Assembly (NCBI GenBank): GCA_031280795.1
Contig: JAITGF010000017.1
Span: 19,613 to 83,612, forward strand
DNA from: Candidatus Ancillula prorhinotermitis
GTDB taxonomy: Bacteria > Actinomycetota > Actinomycetes > Actinomycetales > Bifidobacteriaceae
Direction of reading: 5' to 3'
DNA length: 64,000 nucleotides
The notes beneath the pieces are model-generated. The model had not been told where the DNA came from. It was given only the letters and a program-made list of their open reading frames with translations, and searched no databases. This document shows, one piece after another, positions 42,803 to 52,713 of this stretch (its first letter is position 1; the number at the start of each line of letters is the position of its first letter). The translations under genes and the position numbers were made by a program.

Positions 42803-43588
42803 ATGAGTGGACATTCGAAGTGGGCGACCACTAAGCACAAGAAAGCCGCTAACGACGCTAAGCGCTCAAAGCTTTGGGCAAAATTGGTCAAAAACATCGA
42901 AATTGCTGCTAAGATTGGTGGGCCTGACCCTGAAGGTAACCCTTCATTAGCTGATGCTTTAATTAAGGCGCGCAAGCAGTCTGTGCCAAAGGACAATATC
43001 GACCGAGCAGTAAAACGCGGGGCTGGTATTGGTGGCGAGTCGATTACGTACGAAGAGTTACGCTATGGTGGAATGATCCAAGGTGTAGCATTAATCATCG
43101 AATGCCTGACAGATAACAAGAATCGCGCTGCCACTGATGTGCGCACAGCGCTTTCTAAAAATGGTGGGCAGCTCAGCGAGGTGGCATCAGTACAGTTTCA
43201 GTTTGACCGTAAAGGCGTGGTGATTGTCCCTAAAGAAGCTGATGTCGAAGTTGAGGGGCAAAAAAAGCCTGTGCATAAATCAACGGATTTCGATACAGTT
43301 TTCGAAGTGGCTTTAGAAGCAGGTGCTGAAAATGCTGAAGAGATTCAAGGTGAAAACGGTGATGGCGATTTGGAAGACCAATTCGAAATTGTCTCCGACC
43401 CAAACGACCTAGGTGCAGTGCGTAACGCTATCAAAGCCGCTGGAATCGAATATAACTCTGCTGAAGTGGTTTGGTATGCTAACACTAAAGTTGACGTCGA
43501 TGAAAAGACTGCTGAAAAAGTTTTGAACTTGATTGATGTCCTTGAAGATCTTGACGATGTGCAAAACGTCTTCTCAAATCTAGCATAA
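42803..43588 (+). CDS. yebC: YebC/PmpR family protein (TACO1-like)
   Basis: 261-aa member of the widespread YebC family, reported to act as transcription regulator or as ribosome factor at polyproline stretches. Hallmarks: MSGHSKWATTKHKKAANDAKR at the N-terminus (read here from residues 1-21) and NNIDRA-like KDNIDRAVKRG; acidic C-terminal domain with VWYANTKVDVDEKTAEK. AGAAAGGAG ribosome site. In actinobacteria it usually precedes ruvC; here glyS follows instead. Confidence 0.95.
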   Translation: MSGHSKWATTKHKKAANDAKRSKLWAKLVKNIEIAAKIGGPDPEGNPSLADALIKARKQSVPKDNIDRAVKRGAGIGGESITYEELRYGGMIQGVALIIECLTDNKNRAATDVRTALSKNGGQLSEVASVQFQFDRKGVVIVPKEADVEVEGQKKPVHKSTDFDTVFEVALEAGAENAEEIQGENGDGDLEDQFEIVSDPNDLGAVRNAIKAAGIEYNSAEVVWYANTKVDVDEKTAEKVLNLIDVLEDLDDVQNVFSNLA

Positions 43589-43615
43589 ATATAGACGTGC
43601 AGACAGGAGTGTAAT

Positions 43616-45058
43616 ATGGGCAAGTTAGAAGATGTAATCAGCTTAGCTAAACGCCGTGGCTTCGTGTTTCCTTGTGGAGAAATCTACGGTGGTACGCGTT
43701 CAGCTTGGGATTACGGCCCGCTTGGGGTGGAGCTGAAAGAAAATATCAAGAAGCAATGGTGGCGCTTCATGGTTCAGAGCCGTGAAGATGTGGTTGGTCT
43801 GGATTCATCAGTCATTTTGCCCAGTCAAGTCTGGGTGGCTTCTGGTCATGTCGGCGTTTTTAACGACCCTCTTACAGAGTGCTTGAACTGCCATAAACGC
43901 CAGCGTGCCGATCACCTAATCGAAGCATACAAGGAAAAGCATGGTCGCATCCCCGAAGGCAACACCGAAGAAGAGCAGCTCCGTAGTGTTTCTTGCCCGG
44001 AGTGCGGAGCAAAAGGGGTTGATAAGTCTGGAAGTTCAAACTGGACGACTCCAAAGGACTTCAATATGATGCTCAAAACTTATCTTGGCCCGATCGAAGA
44101 TGAAAGCGGTTTGCATTATCTTCGCCCCGAAACTGCCCAAGGCATTTTCATCAACTTTTTAAACGTTATGGGTGCAGCTAGAATGAAACCACCATTTGGT
44201 ATCGCTCAGATTGGTAAATCCTTCCGAAACGAAATCACGCCTGGAAATTTCATCTTCCGCACACGTGAGTTCGAGCAGATGGAAATGGAGTTCTTTACAC
44301 CGCCCGAAGACGATGAGAAGTGGCACCAATACTGGATCGACCACCGCTTAAAGTGGTACACCGATTTAGGTATTGCTAAAGACAATCTCCGCCTTTACGA
44401 GCACCCAAAGGAAAAGCTTTCACACTACTCTAAGCGAACGGTAGACATAGAATATCGCTTCGGTTTTCAAGGGTCTGAGTGGGGAGAGCTTGAAGGTGTG
44501 GCAAATCGTACAGATTTTGACCTTTCAACCCACTCTGAGCATTCTGGAAAGGCGCTCAAATATAAGCAAGCTGTGCAAAAGGATCAAGATGGAAATGTCA
44601 TCAACCCCGAGCAAGATTATACACCATATGTCATAGAGCCGGCTGCCGGGCTTACTCGCTCCTTGATGGCGTTCCTAGTTGATTCGTACGTGGAGGATGA
44701 AGTGCCTAATGCTAAGGGTGGTGTTGATAAACGCGTCGTTTTACGTCTAGACTACCGTCTGAGCCCCTTCAAAGCGGCTGTCTTACCACTTTCGCGCTCG
44801 AAGGATTTATCGCCTAAAGCTAAAGAAATCGCCAGCAAATTGCGCGAGTTCTGGAATGTCGACTACGATGATGCGGGGGCAATCGGTAGGCGATATCGCC
44901 GACACGATGAGATAGGCACACCGTATTGCATCACATTTGATTTTGATTCACTTGAAGATGAAGCAGTAACGATTCGGGAGCGCGATACTATGGAGCAAGT
45001 CCGCGTGCCCATTGCTGAGCTTCAAAGCTGGCTCGCTAGCAAATTACTCGGCGCCTAA
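43616..45058 (+). CDS. glyS: glycyl-tRNA synthetase, eukaryote/archaeal-type alpha2
   Basis: 480-aa class II synthetase charging tRNA-Gly. Motif 1 region [12 protein letters not shown], motif 2 [25 protein letters not shown] (read across 205-229), and motif 3 [17 protein letters not shown] zinc-ribbon insertion, CLNCHKRQ with SCPECGAKG, lies at about 95-130. Anticodon-binding domain at the C-terminus. This homodimeric type is standard in actinobacteria, unlike the alpha2beta2 enzyme of most bacteria. Confidence 0.95.
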   Translation: MGKLEDVISLAKRRGFVFPCGEIYGGTRSAWDYGPLGVELKENIKKQWWRFMVQSREDVVGLDSSVILPSQVWVASGHVGVFNDPLTECLNCHKRQRADHLIEAYKEKHGRIPEGNTEEEQLRSVSCPECGAKGVDKSGSSNWTTPKDFNMMLKTYLGPIEDESGLHYLRPETAQGIFINFLNVMGAARMKPPFGIAQIGKSFRNEITPGNFIFRTREFEQMEMEFFTPPEDDEKWHQYWIDHRLKWYTDLGIAKDNLRLYEHPKEKLSHYSKRTVDIEYRFGFQGSEWGELEGVANRTDFDLSTHSEHSGKALKYKQAVQKDQDGNVINPEQDYTPYVIEPAAGLTRSLMAFLVDSYVEDEVPNAKGGVDKRVVLRLDYRLSPFKAAVLPLSRSKDLSPKAKEIASKLREFWNVDYDDAGAIGRRYRRHDEIGTPYCITFDFDSLEDEAVTIRERDTMEQVRVPIAELQSWLASKLLGA

Positions 45059-45072
45059 GAGAGTGCCGACGG

Positions 45073-45090
45073 ACACCTTACTTTTGGTGT
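45073..45090. terminator. small hairpin at convergent glyS/sanA ends
   Basis: ACACC (45073-45077) and GGTGT (45086-45090) around an 8-nt loop; overlaps the last codons of the leftward gene. Weak evidence. Confidence 0.3.
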
Positions 45091-45902
45091 AGTAATTTAT
45101 TCACTTGCTGATTCGACTGGTTAAGCAGACGATTCAAGTACCCTTGCGGATCATTCAAGAATTCGTTCAATGCTGTACGAGAAGTGTCTACAGTGTTGCC
45201 GATCACTTGAGTAACGCTATTGTCGGGCACAGTAGGCAGCTTCGGCTTTGCACGCGTTACAACTTCGAAGACGGATTTATCAGAGGCGGCGATTTCGCGA
45301 ACATTATACCACGCCCAGGAAATCGGGTCAGTCGGAGAGGTGATGGCTGCAACTCCTTGGACATTAATGCCCTGAGACCCGCAAAGGAATGTGGCTCTAC
45401 GTAGGTGGTAGTCTTGAGTCACGAGGATAGCTTTAGCCACCCCAAAGACTTCCTTTGCCCTCACGCATGAGTTATAAGTGTCAAATCCAGCAAAATCGCG
45501 TACGATAGCCTCTCTGGGGATTCCCAGGCCAGCTAAGTAGTCGGCCATTGCTTGTGGTTCGTTATGTGAATGCTCAGCATTATCACCACTGACTAACACT
45601 ACGCGCACTTTTCCCTCCTTATAAAGGCGAGCACCGACGTTGAGGCGTTCTTTTAGGTAGGGGGTTGGAGTCCCATCCGCATAAAGGCCAGCACCGAATA
45701 CAACTGCGACATCAGAAGGCTTTAAGTTCTCATATTGGACTACACTCCAGCCACCGATCCACTGGACAAGTAGCCAAATCAAAATGGTTATGCCGACTAT
45801 GATACCGATAATCTTACCAACTATTTGGCTGAGCAGGAACGTGAATACCCATTTTATAGGGGTTAGGATTAGTTTAAGCGGGGCTAGTAGTAAATTCATC
45901 AT
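45078..45902 (-). CDS. SanA/YdcF-like DUF218 envelope protein
   Basis: 274 aa: an N-terminal membrane anchor (hydrophobic 15-48), then a DUF218 domain with VVFGAGLYADGTPTPYLKERL, VVLVSGDNAEHSHNEPQAMADYL and VTQDYHLRRA, the conserved loops of the family, and a helical C-terminal tail. SanA/ElyC relatives act in envelope integrity or vancomycin tolerance; the reaction is not known. AAGGAAG precedes ATG. Overlaps the upstream phosphatase gene by 29 nt, so translation is probably coupled. Confidence 0.85.
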   Translation of the reverse strand: MMNLLLAPLKLILTPIKWVFTFLLSQIVGKIIGIIVGITILIWLLVQWIGGWSVVQYENLKPSDVAVVFGAGLYADGTPTPYLKERLNVGARLYKEGKVRVVLVSGDNAEHSHNEPQAMADYLAGLGIPREAIVRDFAGFDTYNSCVRAKEVFGVAKAILVTQDYHLRRATFLCGSQGINVQGVAAITSPTDPISWAWYNVREIAASDKSVFEVVTRAKPKLPTVPDNSVTQVIGNTVDTSRTALNEFLNDPQGYLNRLLNQSNQQVNKLLHQK

Positions 45903-47235
45903 TCACTTCCTTTCTGATTGTTTTATTAGCAAATACCAAACTTGAATGCAAACCGTCTTTTGTATTCCAGGCATTACCTTCGATGTCAGTAAAAATACCA
46001 CCTGCACCCTCCACGATTGGAACCAGCGCTGCTATATCGTAGAGCTCCAAATCAGGTTCGAATGCTAAGTCGACACTGCCACCAGCAAGTAGCATATATG
46101 AGTAAAAGTCTCCAAAACCACGCACACGCTTTGCGCTTGACGTTATTTTATCGAACCACTTTAGATAGGCCTCACCTTTTTGCCCCCAAGAGCCACGTGA
46201 AGATATTGAAATGTTCGCTTCTTTTACACTAGTTACATTAGACGTACTTAGTGCTACGGGTGCTTTGCCAGCGTACTGAACCCAAGCATTCGGCCTAACA
46301 TTCGGTTTTGCGGATACATCTCCCCACCACCTGGTTTGTAGCATAGGTGCAGAAACTACGGACTTGACAATGCGAGTCGTACTAGTACCGTCAGCATTAA
46401 AAGAGGTCTCTTCAAGGGCAATCAGAGTTGCGAAAATCGGCACTTTGCGGATGAAGTTTTTAGTACCATCGATCGGGTCGATAATCCAACGCCTGCTTAC
46501 CTCCTTGACACTTGCATCACTATTTGCTTCAATATCGTGCCCCCCGTCGCCGGATTTTTTGTCCATCTTGTCTCTGGTCTTACCTACGACTTCGCTACCG
46601 ATTTTATTTCCGAACTCTTCGCCAAGTATCTCGTCTTCAGGATATCGTTTAGAGATGTGTTTACGTATGAATTGCTCAACTTTTTGGTCGAGTTTAGTTA
46701 CTGGAGTACCATCTTCTTTCATTGTGGCAGCGTTTTTAGTGAAATTCGGGTTTAAGAAGGCTTCCTCAAGTAGTTGGTCAGTTATATTTACGAGTGATAG
46801 CATGAAGTCGATTTCAGAGTCTTTGGTCCGCCAAACTGGCATCGATAAGCGTTCTGCGAAGAATTTCGATGGTAAAAGCGTAGCGATAAAGGGGAGTAGA
46901 AAGGATGACACGATCAGCACAGTCCCAAGGCGCCCTGCCCAAGGTTTTTCTCCAGGTATAGTCATACCAACTATCAGGATCGTACCATTTGAGATGGTCG
47001 CTAAGTAGTACGCCGCCAAACTACAAGCCAATGCGAAGGCGTAGGTAGGTATACGCCCGAAATACGTTCTCATGACAATGCCGCAGCAGAGAAGAAATAA
47101 TACCGAAACGATAAAACCGATGGGCAGGAAGGCATTTATCCAGGTGCGGTGAAGGAGTATAGCAATTAGGCACGCGAAAAGGCCTAATACCACTGCTGTA
47201 ATAATCCGCACTGGCATACTGTTAATTATCTTCAA
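45874..47235 (-). CDS. membrane-anchored inositol-monophosphatase-family phosphatase
   Basis: 453 aa. About four transmembrane helices occupy the first ~125 residues. A cytoplasmic FIG/IMPase domain (about 150-450) follows with metal ligands in LGEEFG, IIDPIDGTKNF and LYDIAALVPIVEGAGG. Family members dephosphorylate inositol phosphate, histidinol phosphate or PAP; the substrate is not readable. The membrane fusion is uncommon. Start TTG 47235 with GGAGG 14 nt upstream; ATG 47217 is an alternative. Lies between typA and sanA on one leftward transcript. Confidence 0.82.
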   Translation of the reverse strand: MKIINSMPVRIITAVVLGLFACLIAILLHRTWINAFLPIGFIVSVLFLLCCGIVMRTYFGRIPTYAFALACSLAAYYLATISNGTILIVGMTIPGEKPWAGRLGTVLIVSSFLLPFIATLLPSKFFAERLSMPVWRTKDSEIDFMLSLVNITDQLLEEAFLNPNFTKNAATMKEDGTPVTKLDQKVEQFIRKHISKRYPEDEILGEEFGNKIGSEVVGKTRDKMDKKSGDGGHDIEANSDASVKEVSRRWIIDPIDGTKNFIRKVPIFATLIALEETSFNADGTSTTRIVKSVVSAPMLQTRWWGDVSAKPNVRPNAWVQYAGKAPVALSTSNVTSVKEANISISSRGSWGQKGEAYLKWFDKITSSAKRVRGFGDFYSYMLLAGGSVDLAFEPDLELYDIAALVPIVEGAGGIFTDIEGNAWNTKDGLHSSLVFANKTIRKEVNDEFTTSPA

Positions 47236-47267
47236 ACTGTTTTGCTCTTGCCTCCCCTCATGCTACT

Positions 47268-49211
47268 CTAAGCGCCCTTCTTGCTGCGCGACTGAGCTTT
47301 GAGGCGCTCACTTGTGTCTAGAATAACTTTACGAATGCGTACAAACTCAGGCGTTACTTCCACGCATTCATCATCTGCGGCAAACTCTAAGCTCTCCTCA
47401 AGCGTGAAGTGGATCGGAGGTGTCAAAGTTTCAGTAACATCTGCTGAAGCGGCGCGCATATTAGTCAATTGCTTCTCTTTGGTGACATTCACAATCATAT
47501 CTTCATTGCGTGAGTTTTGCCCGACGACCATCCCTTCGTAGACCTCATCGGTAGGGTCGAGGAAGAACTTACCGCGCTCTTGTAGCTTAATCATTGCGTA
47601 CGGGCTAGCACTCCCGGCGCGGTCTGCCACGAGTGAGCCGACATTGCGAGTCTCGATATCACCTGCCCACTCTTTATAGTCATCGCTGATTGAAGCTAAG
47701 ATTCCAGTGCCACGTGTTAAAGTCATGAAATTAGTGCGAATTCCGATGAGCCCGCGCGATGGTATCGAAAACTCAAGTCGTATCCAGCCTGAGCCATGAT
47801 TCACCATCGATTGCATCTGGCCTTTACGCTCGGCCATGATTTGAGTGACGTCGCCCATATATTCATCTGGAATGTCGATGGTCGCCCATTCGAACGGCTC
47901 CATCAACTTTCCGCCAACTTTTTTGGTGACGACTTGCGGTTTGCCGACGGTCAACTCAAAGCCTTCTCTACGCATTTGCTCCACCAAGATTGCCAAAGCT
48001 AGCTCGCCTCGCGCCTGAACCTCCCAAGTATCTGGCCTAGGAGTGGGGGAGACGCGCAAAGAAACGTTACCAATCAGCTCTCGGTCTAAGCGGTCTTTAA
48101 TCTGGCGTGCAGTGACTTTACGGTCTTTAGGGTTGATTACCGCCTCCTTAGGCGCTCTACCAGCTAAAGGTGAAGTGTTGATACCAATGGTGGCGCTTAT
48201 GGCTGGGGCGTCCACTGTGATTGGCGGTAAAGCTATAGGGTTTTCTAAGTCCGCTAACGTGTCACCGATGGAAATGTTAGGAATGCCGGCGATGGCGACG
48301 ATATCACCAGCACTTGCGCTCTGAGCTGGTACACGGTCTAAGCCCTGCGTTTTAAGAAGTTCAGTAATCTTCACACTAGCAATGCCTGCTCCAGGCCCAT
48401 CACCGTGTCCATTTTTCATCCAGGCAACATTTTGACCTTTTTGAATCTCACCATTGAAGATACGCAGTAGCGCTAGGCGCCCTAAGAATGGGGATGCATC
48501 CAAGTTGGTTACATGTGCTTGTAGCGGTGCGCCTTCTTCAAAGCTAGGGGCAGGTATGAAGTCGAGAATCGCTTTGAAAAGTGGCTCAAGGTCGGCGTTA
48601 TCAGGTAATGTAGCATTTTCCGGAGCATTTTCCGAGCTTGCCCCCGCTTTGGCTGCAGCATAGATAACGGGTGCAGAAAGAATTTTGTCGAGGTCTAAGT
48701 CGATACCATCATCGGTAATGTCAGAGGCGAGCGAAAGCAGAAGGTCAGTGGTTTCGTGCACGACTTCTTCAATCCTAGCGTCACTGCGGTCAGTTTTATT
48801 CACTACTATAATCACCGGGAAAGCAGCCTCTAACGCTTTTCGAAGCACAAAGCGGGTTTGGGGAAGTGGACCCTCTGAAGCGTCTACTAATAAAACGACA
48901 CCATCGACCATTGAAAGCCCGCGTTCAACTTCACCGCCAAAATCAGCATGCCCTGGAGTGTCAATAACGTTTATCAAAACCGGCTCTTTAGTGTTCTTGC
49001 CTTCATATCGGACAGCTGTGTTCTTAGCGAGGATAGTGATACCCTTTTCGCGCTCTAGATCTCCGGAATCCATCACACGGTCAGTGCTAGCTTCATTACT
49101 TCGCTCTCCAAAAGTACCAGTTTGGCGTAGCATTGCATCGACCAAAGTAGTCTTCCCATGGTCAACATGAGCTACAATCGCCACATTTCTTATATCGTTA
49201 CGTATTTTCAT
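47268..49211 (-). CDS. typA: ribosome-associated GTPase TypA/BipA
   Basis: 647-aa translational GTPase. G1 AHVDHGKTT, G3 DTPGHAD, G4 NKTD; EF-G-like domains III and V and the TypA-specific C-terminal domain (GSASPYAMIKLQERG, VVGQNSRNEDMIVN) are present. It assists 50S assembly and stress adaptation. ATG is 8 nt after a TGG-TATAAT box, so the leader is 0-2 nt. Divergent from the CHAP gene; promoters are only ~10 bp apart. Confidence 0.96.
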   Translation of the reverse strand: MKIRNDIRNVAIVAHVDHGKTTLVDAMLRQTGTFGERSNEASTDRVMDSGDLEREKGITILAKNTAVRYEGKNTKEPVLINVIDTPGHADFGGEVERGLSMVDGVVLLVDASEGPLPQTRFVLRKALEAAFPVIIVVNKTDRSDARIEEVVHETTDLLLSLASDITDDGIDLDLDKILSAPVIYAAAKAGASSENAPENATLPDNADLEPLFKAILDFIPAPSFEEGAPLQAHVTNLDASPFLGRLALLRIFNGEIQKGQNVAWMKNGHGDGPGAGIASVKITELLKTQGLDRVPAQSASAGDIVAIAGIPNISIGDTLADLENPIALPPITVDAPAISATIGINTSPLAGRAPKEAVINPKDRKVTARQIKDRLDRELIGNVSLRVSPTPRPDTWEVQARGELALAILVEQMRREGFELTVGKPQVVTKKVGGKLMEPFEWATIDIPDEYMGDVTQIMAERKGQMQSMVNHGSGWIRLEFSIPSRGLIGIRTNFMTLTRGTGILASISDDYKEWAGDIETRNVGSLVADRAGSASPYAMIKLQERGKFFLDPTDEVYEGMVVGQNSRNEDMIVNVTKEKQLTNMRAASADVTETLTPPIHFTLEESLEFAADDECVEVTPEFVRIRKVILDTSERLKAQSRSKKGA

Positions 49212-49219
49212 CTACTACT

Positions 49220-49225
49220 ATTATA
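49220..49225 (-). promoter_or_regulatory. -10 box of typA
   Basis: TATAAT preceded by TGG on the minus strand, 8 nt before the typA ATG; no TTGACA. Confidence 0.6.
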
Positions 49226-49232
49226 CCACATC

Positions 49233-49261
49233 TTGACATTTTGGTGGGAATATGCTATAAT
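49233..49261 (+). promoter_or_regulatory. promoter of the CHAP-CHAP-ftsH genes
   Basis: TTGACA (49233-49238), 17 nt, TGC-TATAAT (49256-49261): full consensus plus extended -10. GTG 49268 follows after 6 nt. Confidence 0.88.
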
Positions 49262-49267
49262 ATTCAT

Positions 49268-49894
49268 GTGAGAGGTTTACGTATTGTTCCTGTACTTTTT
49301 GGTGCCCTTTTTCTGTGGGTTATACTTTTTGGCGTCCTGCATTTTGCGCGTGCAAACGAGTCTGCTGGAAACACTGAAGATTTAGTAGCTGCCCGTAGCT
49401 TTCAACTTCAGACAAAAGCTTCGTCTCTTGCTGATGAGAGTGTAAATGTCGTTACTAAAGGTGGCGAGTGGCGTATATCAAATGCTGCACTACCTATGAC
49501 ACGCTATGCAATGCCATTCCGCAATTCTGGTGGAGAGATCAGCCAAGCCGACTATCTTGAAGGCAAAGCCGCACCGATTGCACCTCGAAATACTTATGTG
49601 CCCGGACAATGCACATGGTACACTTTCAACCGCAGGATGATGTTTGGGCGCCCAGTCGGCAATTTTTGGGGGAATGGCGGAGGGTGGCACATCTCAGCGG
49701 CGAGTCAAGGCTATTTAGTGAACCATACTCCTGAAGTGGGTGCGATTTTCGAGGAGGCTGGTCATGTTGCGTTCGTGGAGGAAGTGGGGCTTGATAACTC
49801 TGTGCACATCTCCGAAATGAACTGGGGTTATATACCATATCGCTATTCTGAACGCTGGGTTAAAGATGCAAGTAAGTACTGGTATATCCACTAG
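49268..49894 (+). CDS. secreted CHAP-domain peptidoglycan hydrolase, copy 1
   Basis: 208 aa. An N-terminal signal/anchor (IVPVLFGALFLWVILFGVL), a ~70-residue linker with SLADESVNVVTKGGEW, then a CHAP domain with catalytic Cys in PGQCTWYTF, His in GHVAFVEEV and the third residue in ISEMNWG. CHAP amidases/endopeptidases cut peptidoglycan stem peptides or cross-bridges. GTG 49268 lies 6 nt after the -10 box (leaderless); the longer TTG frame runs through the promoter. Paired with a paralogue 12 nt downstream. Confidence 0.88.
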   Translation: MRGLRIVPVLFGALFLWVILFGVLHFARANESAGNTEDLVAARSFQLQTKASSLADESVNVVTKGGEWRISNAALPMTRYAMPFRNSGGEISQADYLEGKAAPIAPRNTYVPGQCTWYTFNRRMMFGRPVGNFWGNGGGWHISAASQGYLVNHTPEVGAIFEEAGHVAFVEEVGLDNSVHISEMNWGYIPYRYSERWVKDASKYWYIH

Positions 49895-49906
49895 AATAAG
49901 GAAAAT

Positions 49907-50644
49907 ATGGAGAGAGAAAACATAGACAAGACAAAGGAGTCAGCGCGACTTAAAGTGCGCGTTTTTGCATCGGTAATCGTAACGCTAGCTTTGCTCATCA
50001 CTGGCTACACAACTGTGCAGGCACTGAATAAGAGTGGGGAAGAGGCAAGTGGGGATGCCATAATCGCTACCAAAACGTTTGAAGTTGCTACGCCGACAGC
50101 CAACTCCTTAACCGATGAGTCAGTGAATGTGTTCACAAAAGACACCAGCTGGACTCCGATAAATTATACCCTGGGGTTTTCCGATAAAGCCGAGCGCGAA
50201 GCTAGAGCTCAAGCCCAAGCCCAAGCCGCGGCAAATCGCTTAGCACTTTCACGTGCAGCGATTCAGTCATATAGCTCAGTTGCTTCTGCCTCAGGAAGTC
50301 CTGGAAATGCGCCTGCCGGGCCCGCGCCTTTAGCCCCTGGAAACAGATATTCACCAGGATATTGCACATGGTATGCTTATAACCGTCGTTACCAGATTGG
50401 GCGGCCAGTGCATTCTCTGTGGGGAAATGGTGGTGCTTGGCATAATTCAGCGATACGCGATGGGTTTACTGCTGACCACACCCCGGAAGTTGGCGCCGTT
50501 TTTGAAGAGCGTGGGCATGTCGCAGTAGTTGAGGCTGTTGGTGATAATAATACTGTTTTCATTTCGGAAATGAATTATGGGCAGCTTTGGAAATATAATA
50601 CGCGTTGGGTAGCAAACGCAAATAGCTATTGGTATATACACTAA
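49907..50644 (+). CDS. secreted CHAP-domain peptidoglycan hydrolase, copy 2
   Basis: 245 aa. N-terminal membrane segment (VFASVIVTLALLITGYTTV), linker with SLTDESVNVFTKDTSW shared with copy 1, an Ala/Gln-rich helical stretch (about 100-125), a Pro/Gly/Ala spacer, then CHAP with Cys in PGYCTWYAY, His in GHVAVVEAV and SEMNYG. It ends SYWYIH, as copy 1 ends KYWYIH, showing a tandem duplication. AAGGA precedes ATG. ftsH follows immediately. Confidence 0.88.
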   Translation: MERENIDKTKESARLKVRVFASVIVTLALLITGYTTVQALNKSGEEASGDAIIATKTFEVATPTANSLTDESVNVFTKDTSWTPINYTLGFSDKAEREARAQAQAQAAANRLALSRAAIQSYSSVASASGSPGNAPAGPAPLAPGNRYSPGYCTWYAYNRRYQIGRPVHSLWGNGGAWHNSAIRDGFTADHTPEVGAVFEERGHVAVVEAVGDNNTVFISEMNYGQLWKYNTRWVANANSYWYIH

Positions 50645-50658
50645 AAGGAGTCTTGAAA

Positions 50659-52698
50659 ATAAAAGATAATAACAAAGACAGTGAATCGAAAGATCCAAAA
50701 AAGCTTAAGCACGATAGCACTTCTGATAAAAAGCCCAATGTGAAGCCGAAGGAAAATTCAGGGTTAAAGTCTGGACCTATGTCAGTTATGCCAAATAAAA
50801 CCAGCATCTTCAAACTCATCAGCTGGGTTCTACTGTTGATGATTATTGGGTATTTTATTGCTGGCTTCTTCAATAATGACCGACCATCACACATCAACAC
50901 TTCTGATGGTATTGAGATTTTAAAAGGCGACAATGTTAAGCATGTTGAAATTACTGAGTTTGAACAAAGGGTCAATCTTGAGCTAAATAGCAAATACGAA
51001 AAGGACTACCCTGACGATGTGCACGTCGATAATGATAAAGTGTTCTTCAATTATGTGCGTGACCAAGGGGCAAGCATATGGGAAATAATACGCGAAAAAG
51101 ACCCCGCATATGCTGAAGGGTTTAATTCTACTGTACCACAATCTTCTATATGGGATTCGATACTTTCTATAATGATATCGATGTTGCTAATTCTTGGTAT
51201 TTTCTATTTCGCAATGTCTCGTATGGGCGGTCAAGGTCAAAATCCATTCACATTTGCCAAGTCCAAAGCTAAGAACACCATGCTTGAAGGTAAGACACCA
51301 GATGTTACATTTGAAGACGTGGCAGGTGCAGATGAGGCCACTGAAGAAATGGGTGAGATTCGTGACTTCATGATGCATCCGGAAAAGTATCGCAAGATTG
51401 GCGCTAAGATCCCCAAAGGTGTTCTACTATACGGCCCTCCAGGTACTGGAAAAACACTGCTTGCTAGAGCCTTAGCTGGTGAGGTAAAGGCACCGTTCTT
51501 CTCACTATCAGGATCTGATTTTGTGGAGATGTTCGTTGGAGTCGGCGCCTCAAGGGTGCGTGATTTATTTAAGAAAGCCAAGCAAGTGGCGCCTTCAATC
51601 ATCTTCATCGACGAGATTGATGCAGTTGGAAGGCATCGCGGGTCTGGTATCGGTGGCGGTAATGATGAACGTGAGCAAACTCTGAATCAAATTCTAGTCG
51701 AAATGGACGGTTTTGATGGTGAAACTAATGTGCTTCTAATAGCATCCACTAACCGTCCAGATATTCTAGACCCTGCTTTACTAAGGCCAGGGCGTTTCGA
51801 TCGCCAAATCGCTGTAGACGCGCCTGACCAAAAGGGTAGGGAGGCAATACTGAAGGTTCACTCTAAAGATATGCCATTTGCTGATGATGTTGACCTTGCG
51901 ATGATTGCAAAGCGTACACCTGGCTACACCGGAGCCGATTTGGCTAATGTTGTCAATGAGTCCGCATTGCTCAGTGCAAGGGAAGGCAAAGATGTCATCA
52001 CCATTGCTGAAGTCGATGAATCGATCGACCGCGTTATGGCTGGACCACAGCGCAAGAGCCGTAAAATGAATGAGCGCGACCTGCGCAATACAGCCTACCA
52101 TGAGGGAGGTCATGCATTAGTGGCAGCGGCGATGCACTACACTGATCCAGTCACTAAGGTAACGATTTTGCCACGTGGGCGTGCACTTGGATACACCTCA
52201 GTGATGCCTCAAGAAGATAAGTATTCCGTCACTAGAAATGAGCTACTTGACCAAATGGCGTACGCAATGGGTGGTCGAGTCGCTGAAGAGATTGTTTTCA
52301 AAGACCCCTCTACTGGTGCTAGTAATGATATCGAAAAAGCTACTGATATCGCCCGCAAAATGGTCACGCAATACGGCATGAGCTCGAAGATTGGGCCGGT
52401 TAAAGTATCTCCTAATGAAGATGACCAAGCGATGGGGGCTGCGAAGACCAGCAAGTATTCTGTGTCTGCCACTATTTCAAGTACTATCGACAGTGAAATA
52501 AGTAACCTTTTGGAAAATGCTCACCGTGAAGCTTTTATAGTGATTAATGAAAATCGCGAAGTGCTAGATCGTTTAGCGAATATCCTACTAGAAAAGGAGA
52601 CTCTACTTGAAGATGAACTTACCGAGATATTCAAGGACGTTCGCTTCTGGGGTGAGCGACCGGTTTGGAATTCCCTAGAAGGTAAAGCCGCGGGCTAG
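50659..52698 (+). CDS. ftsH: ATP-dependent zinc metalloprotease FtsH
   Basis: Membrane-bound AAA+ protease for quality control. Charged N-terminal tail (~45 aa), TM1, periplasmic domain, TM2 ([14 protein letters not shown]), then Walker A GPPGTGKT, Walker [12 protein letters not shown], and protease motif HEGGHALV. Start is uncertain. AAAGGAG (50644-50650) is a strong ribosome site: TTG 50653 lies only 2 nt behind it, whereas ATA 50659 lies at the ideal 8 nt. I use ATA 50659 (679 aa), matching argG; TTG 50653 remains possible. Confidence 0.93.
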   Translation: MKDNNKDSESKDPKKLKHDSTSDKKPNVKPKENSGLKSGPMSVMPNKTSIFKLISWVLLLMIIGYFIAGFFNNDRPSHINTSDGIEILKGDNVKHVEITEFEQRVNLELNSKYEKDYPDDVHVDNDKVFFNYVRDQGASIWEIIREKDPAYAEGFNSTVPQSSIWDSILSIMISMLLILGIFYFAMSRMGGQGQNPFTFAKSKAKNTMLEGKTPDVTFEDVAGADEATEEMGEIRDFMMHPEKYRKIGAKIPKGVLLYGPPGTGKTLLARALAGEVKAPFFSLSGSDFVEMFVGVGASRVRDLFKKAKQVAPSIIFIDEIDAVGRHRGSGIGGGNDEREQTLNQILVEMDGFDGETNVLLIASTNRPDILDPALLRPGRFDRQIAVDAPDQKGREAILKVHSKDMPFADDVDLAMIAKRTPGYTGADLANVVNESALLSAREGKDVITIAEVDESIDRVMAGPQRKSRKMNERDLRNTAYHEGGHALVAAAMHYTDPVTKVTILPRGRALGYTSVMPQEDKYSVTRNELLDQMAYAMGGRVAEEIVFKDPSTGASNDIEKATDIARKMVTQYGMSSKIGPVKVSPNEDDQAMGAAKTSKYSVSATISSTIDSEISNLLENAHREAFIVINENREVLDRLANILLEKETLLEDELTEIFKDVRFWGERPVWNSLEGKAAG

Positions 52699-52713
52699 GT
52701 TACGGGTTAAGCT

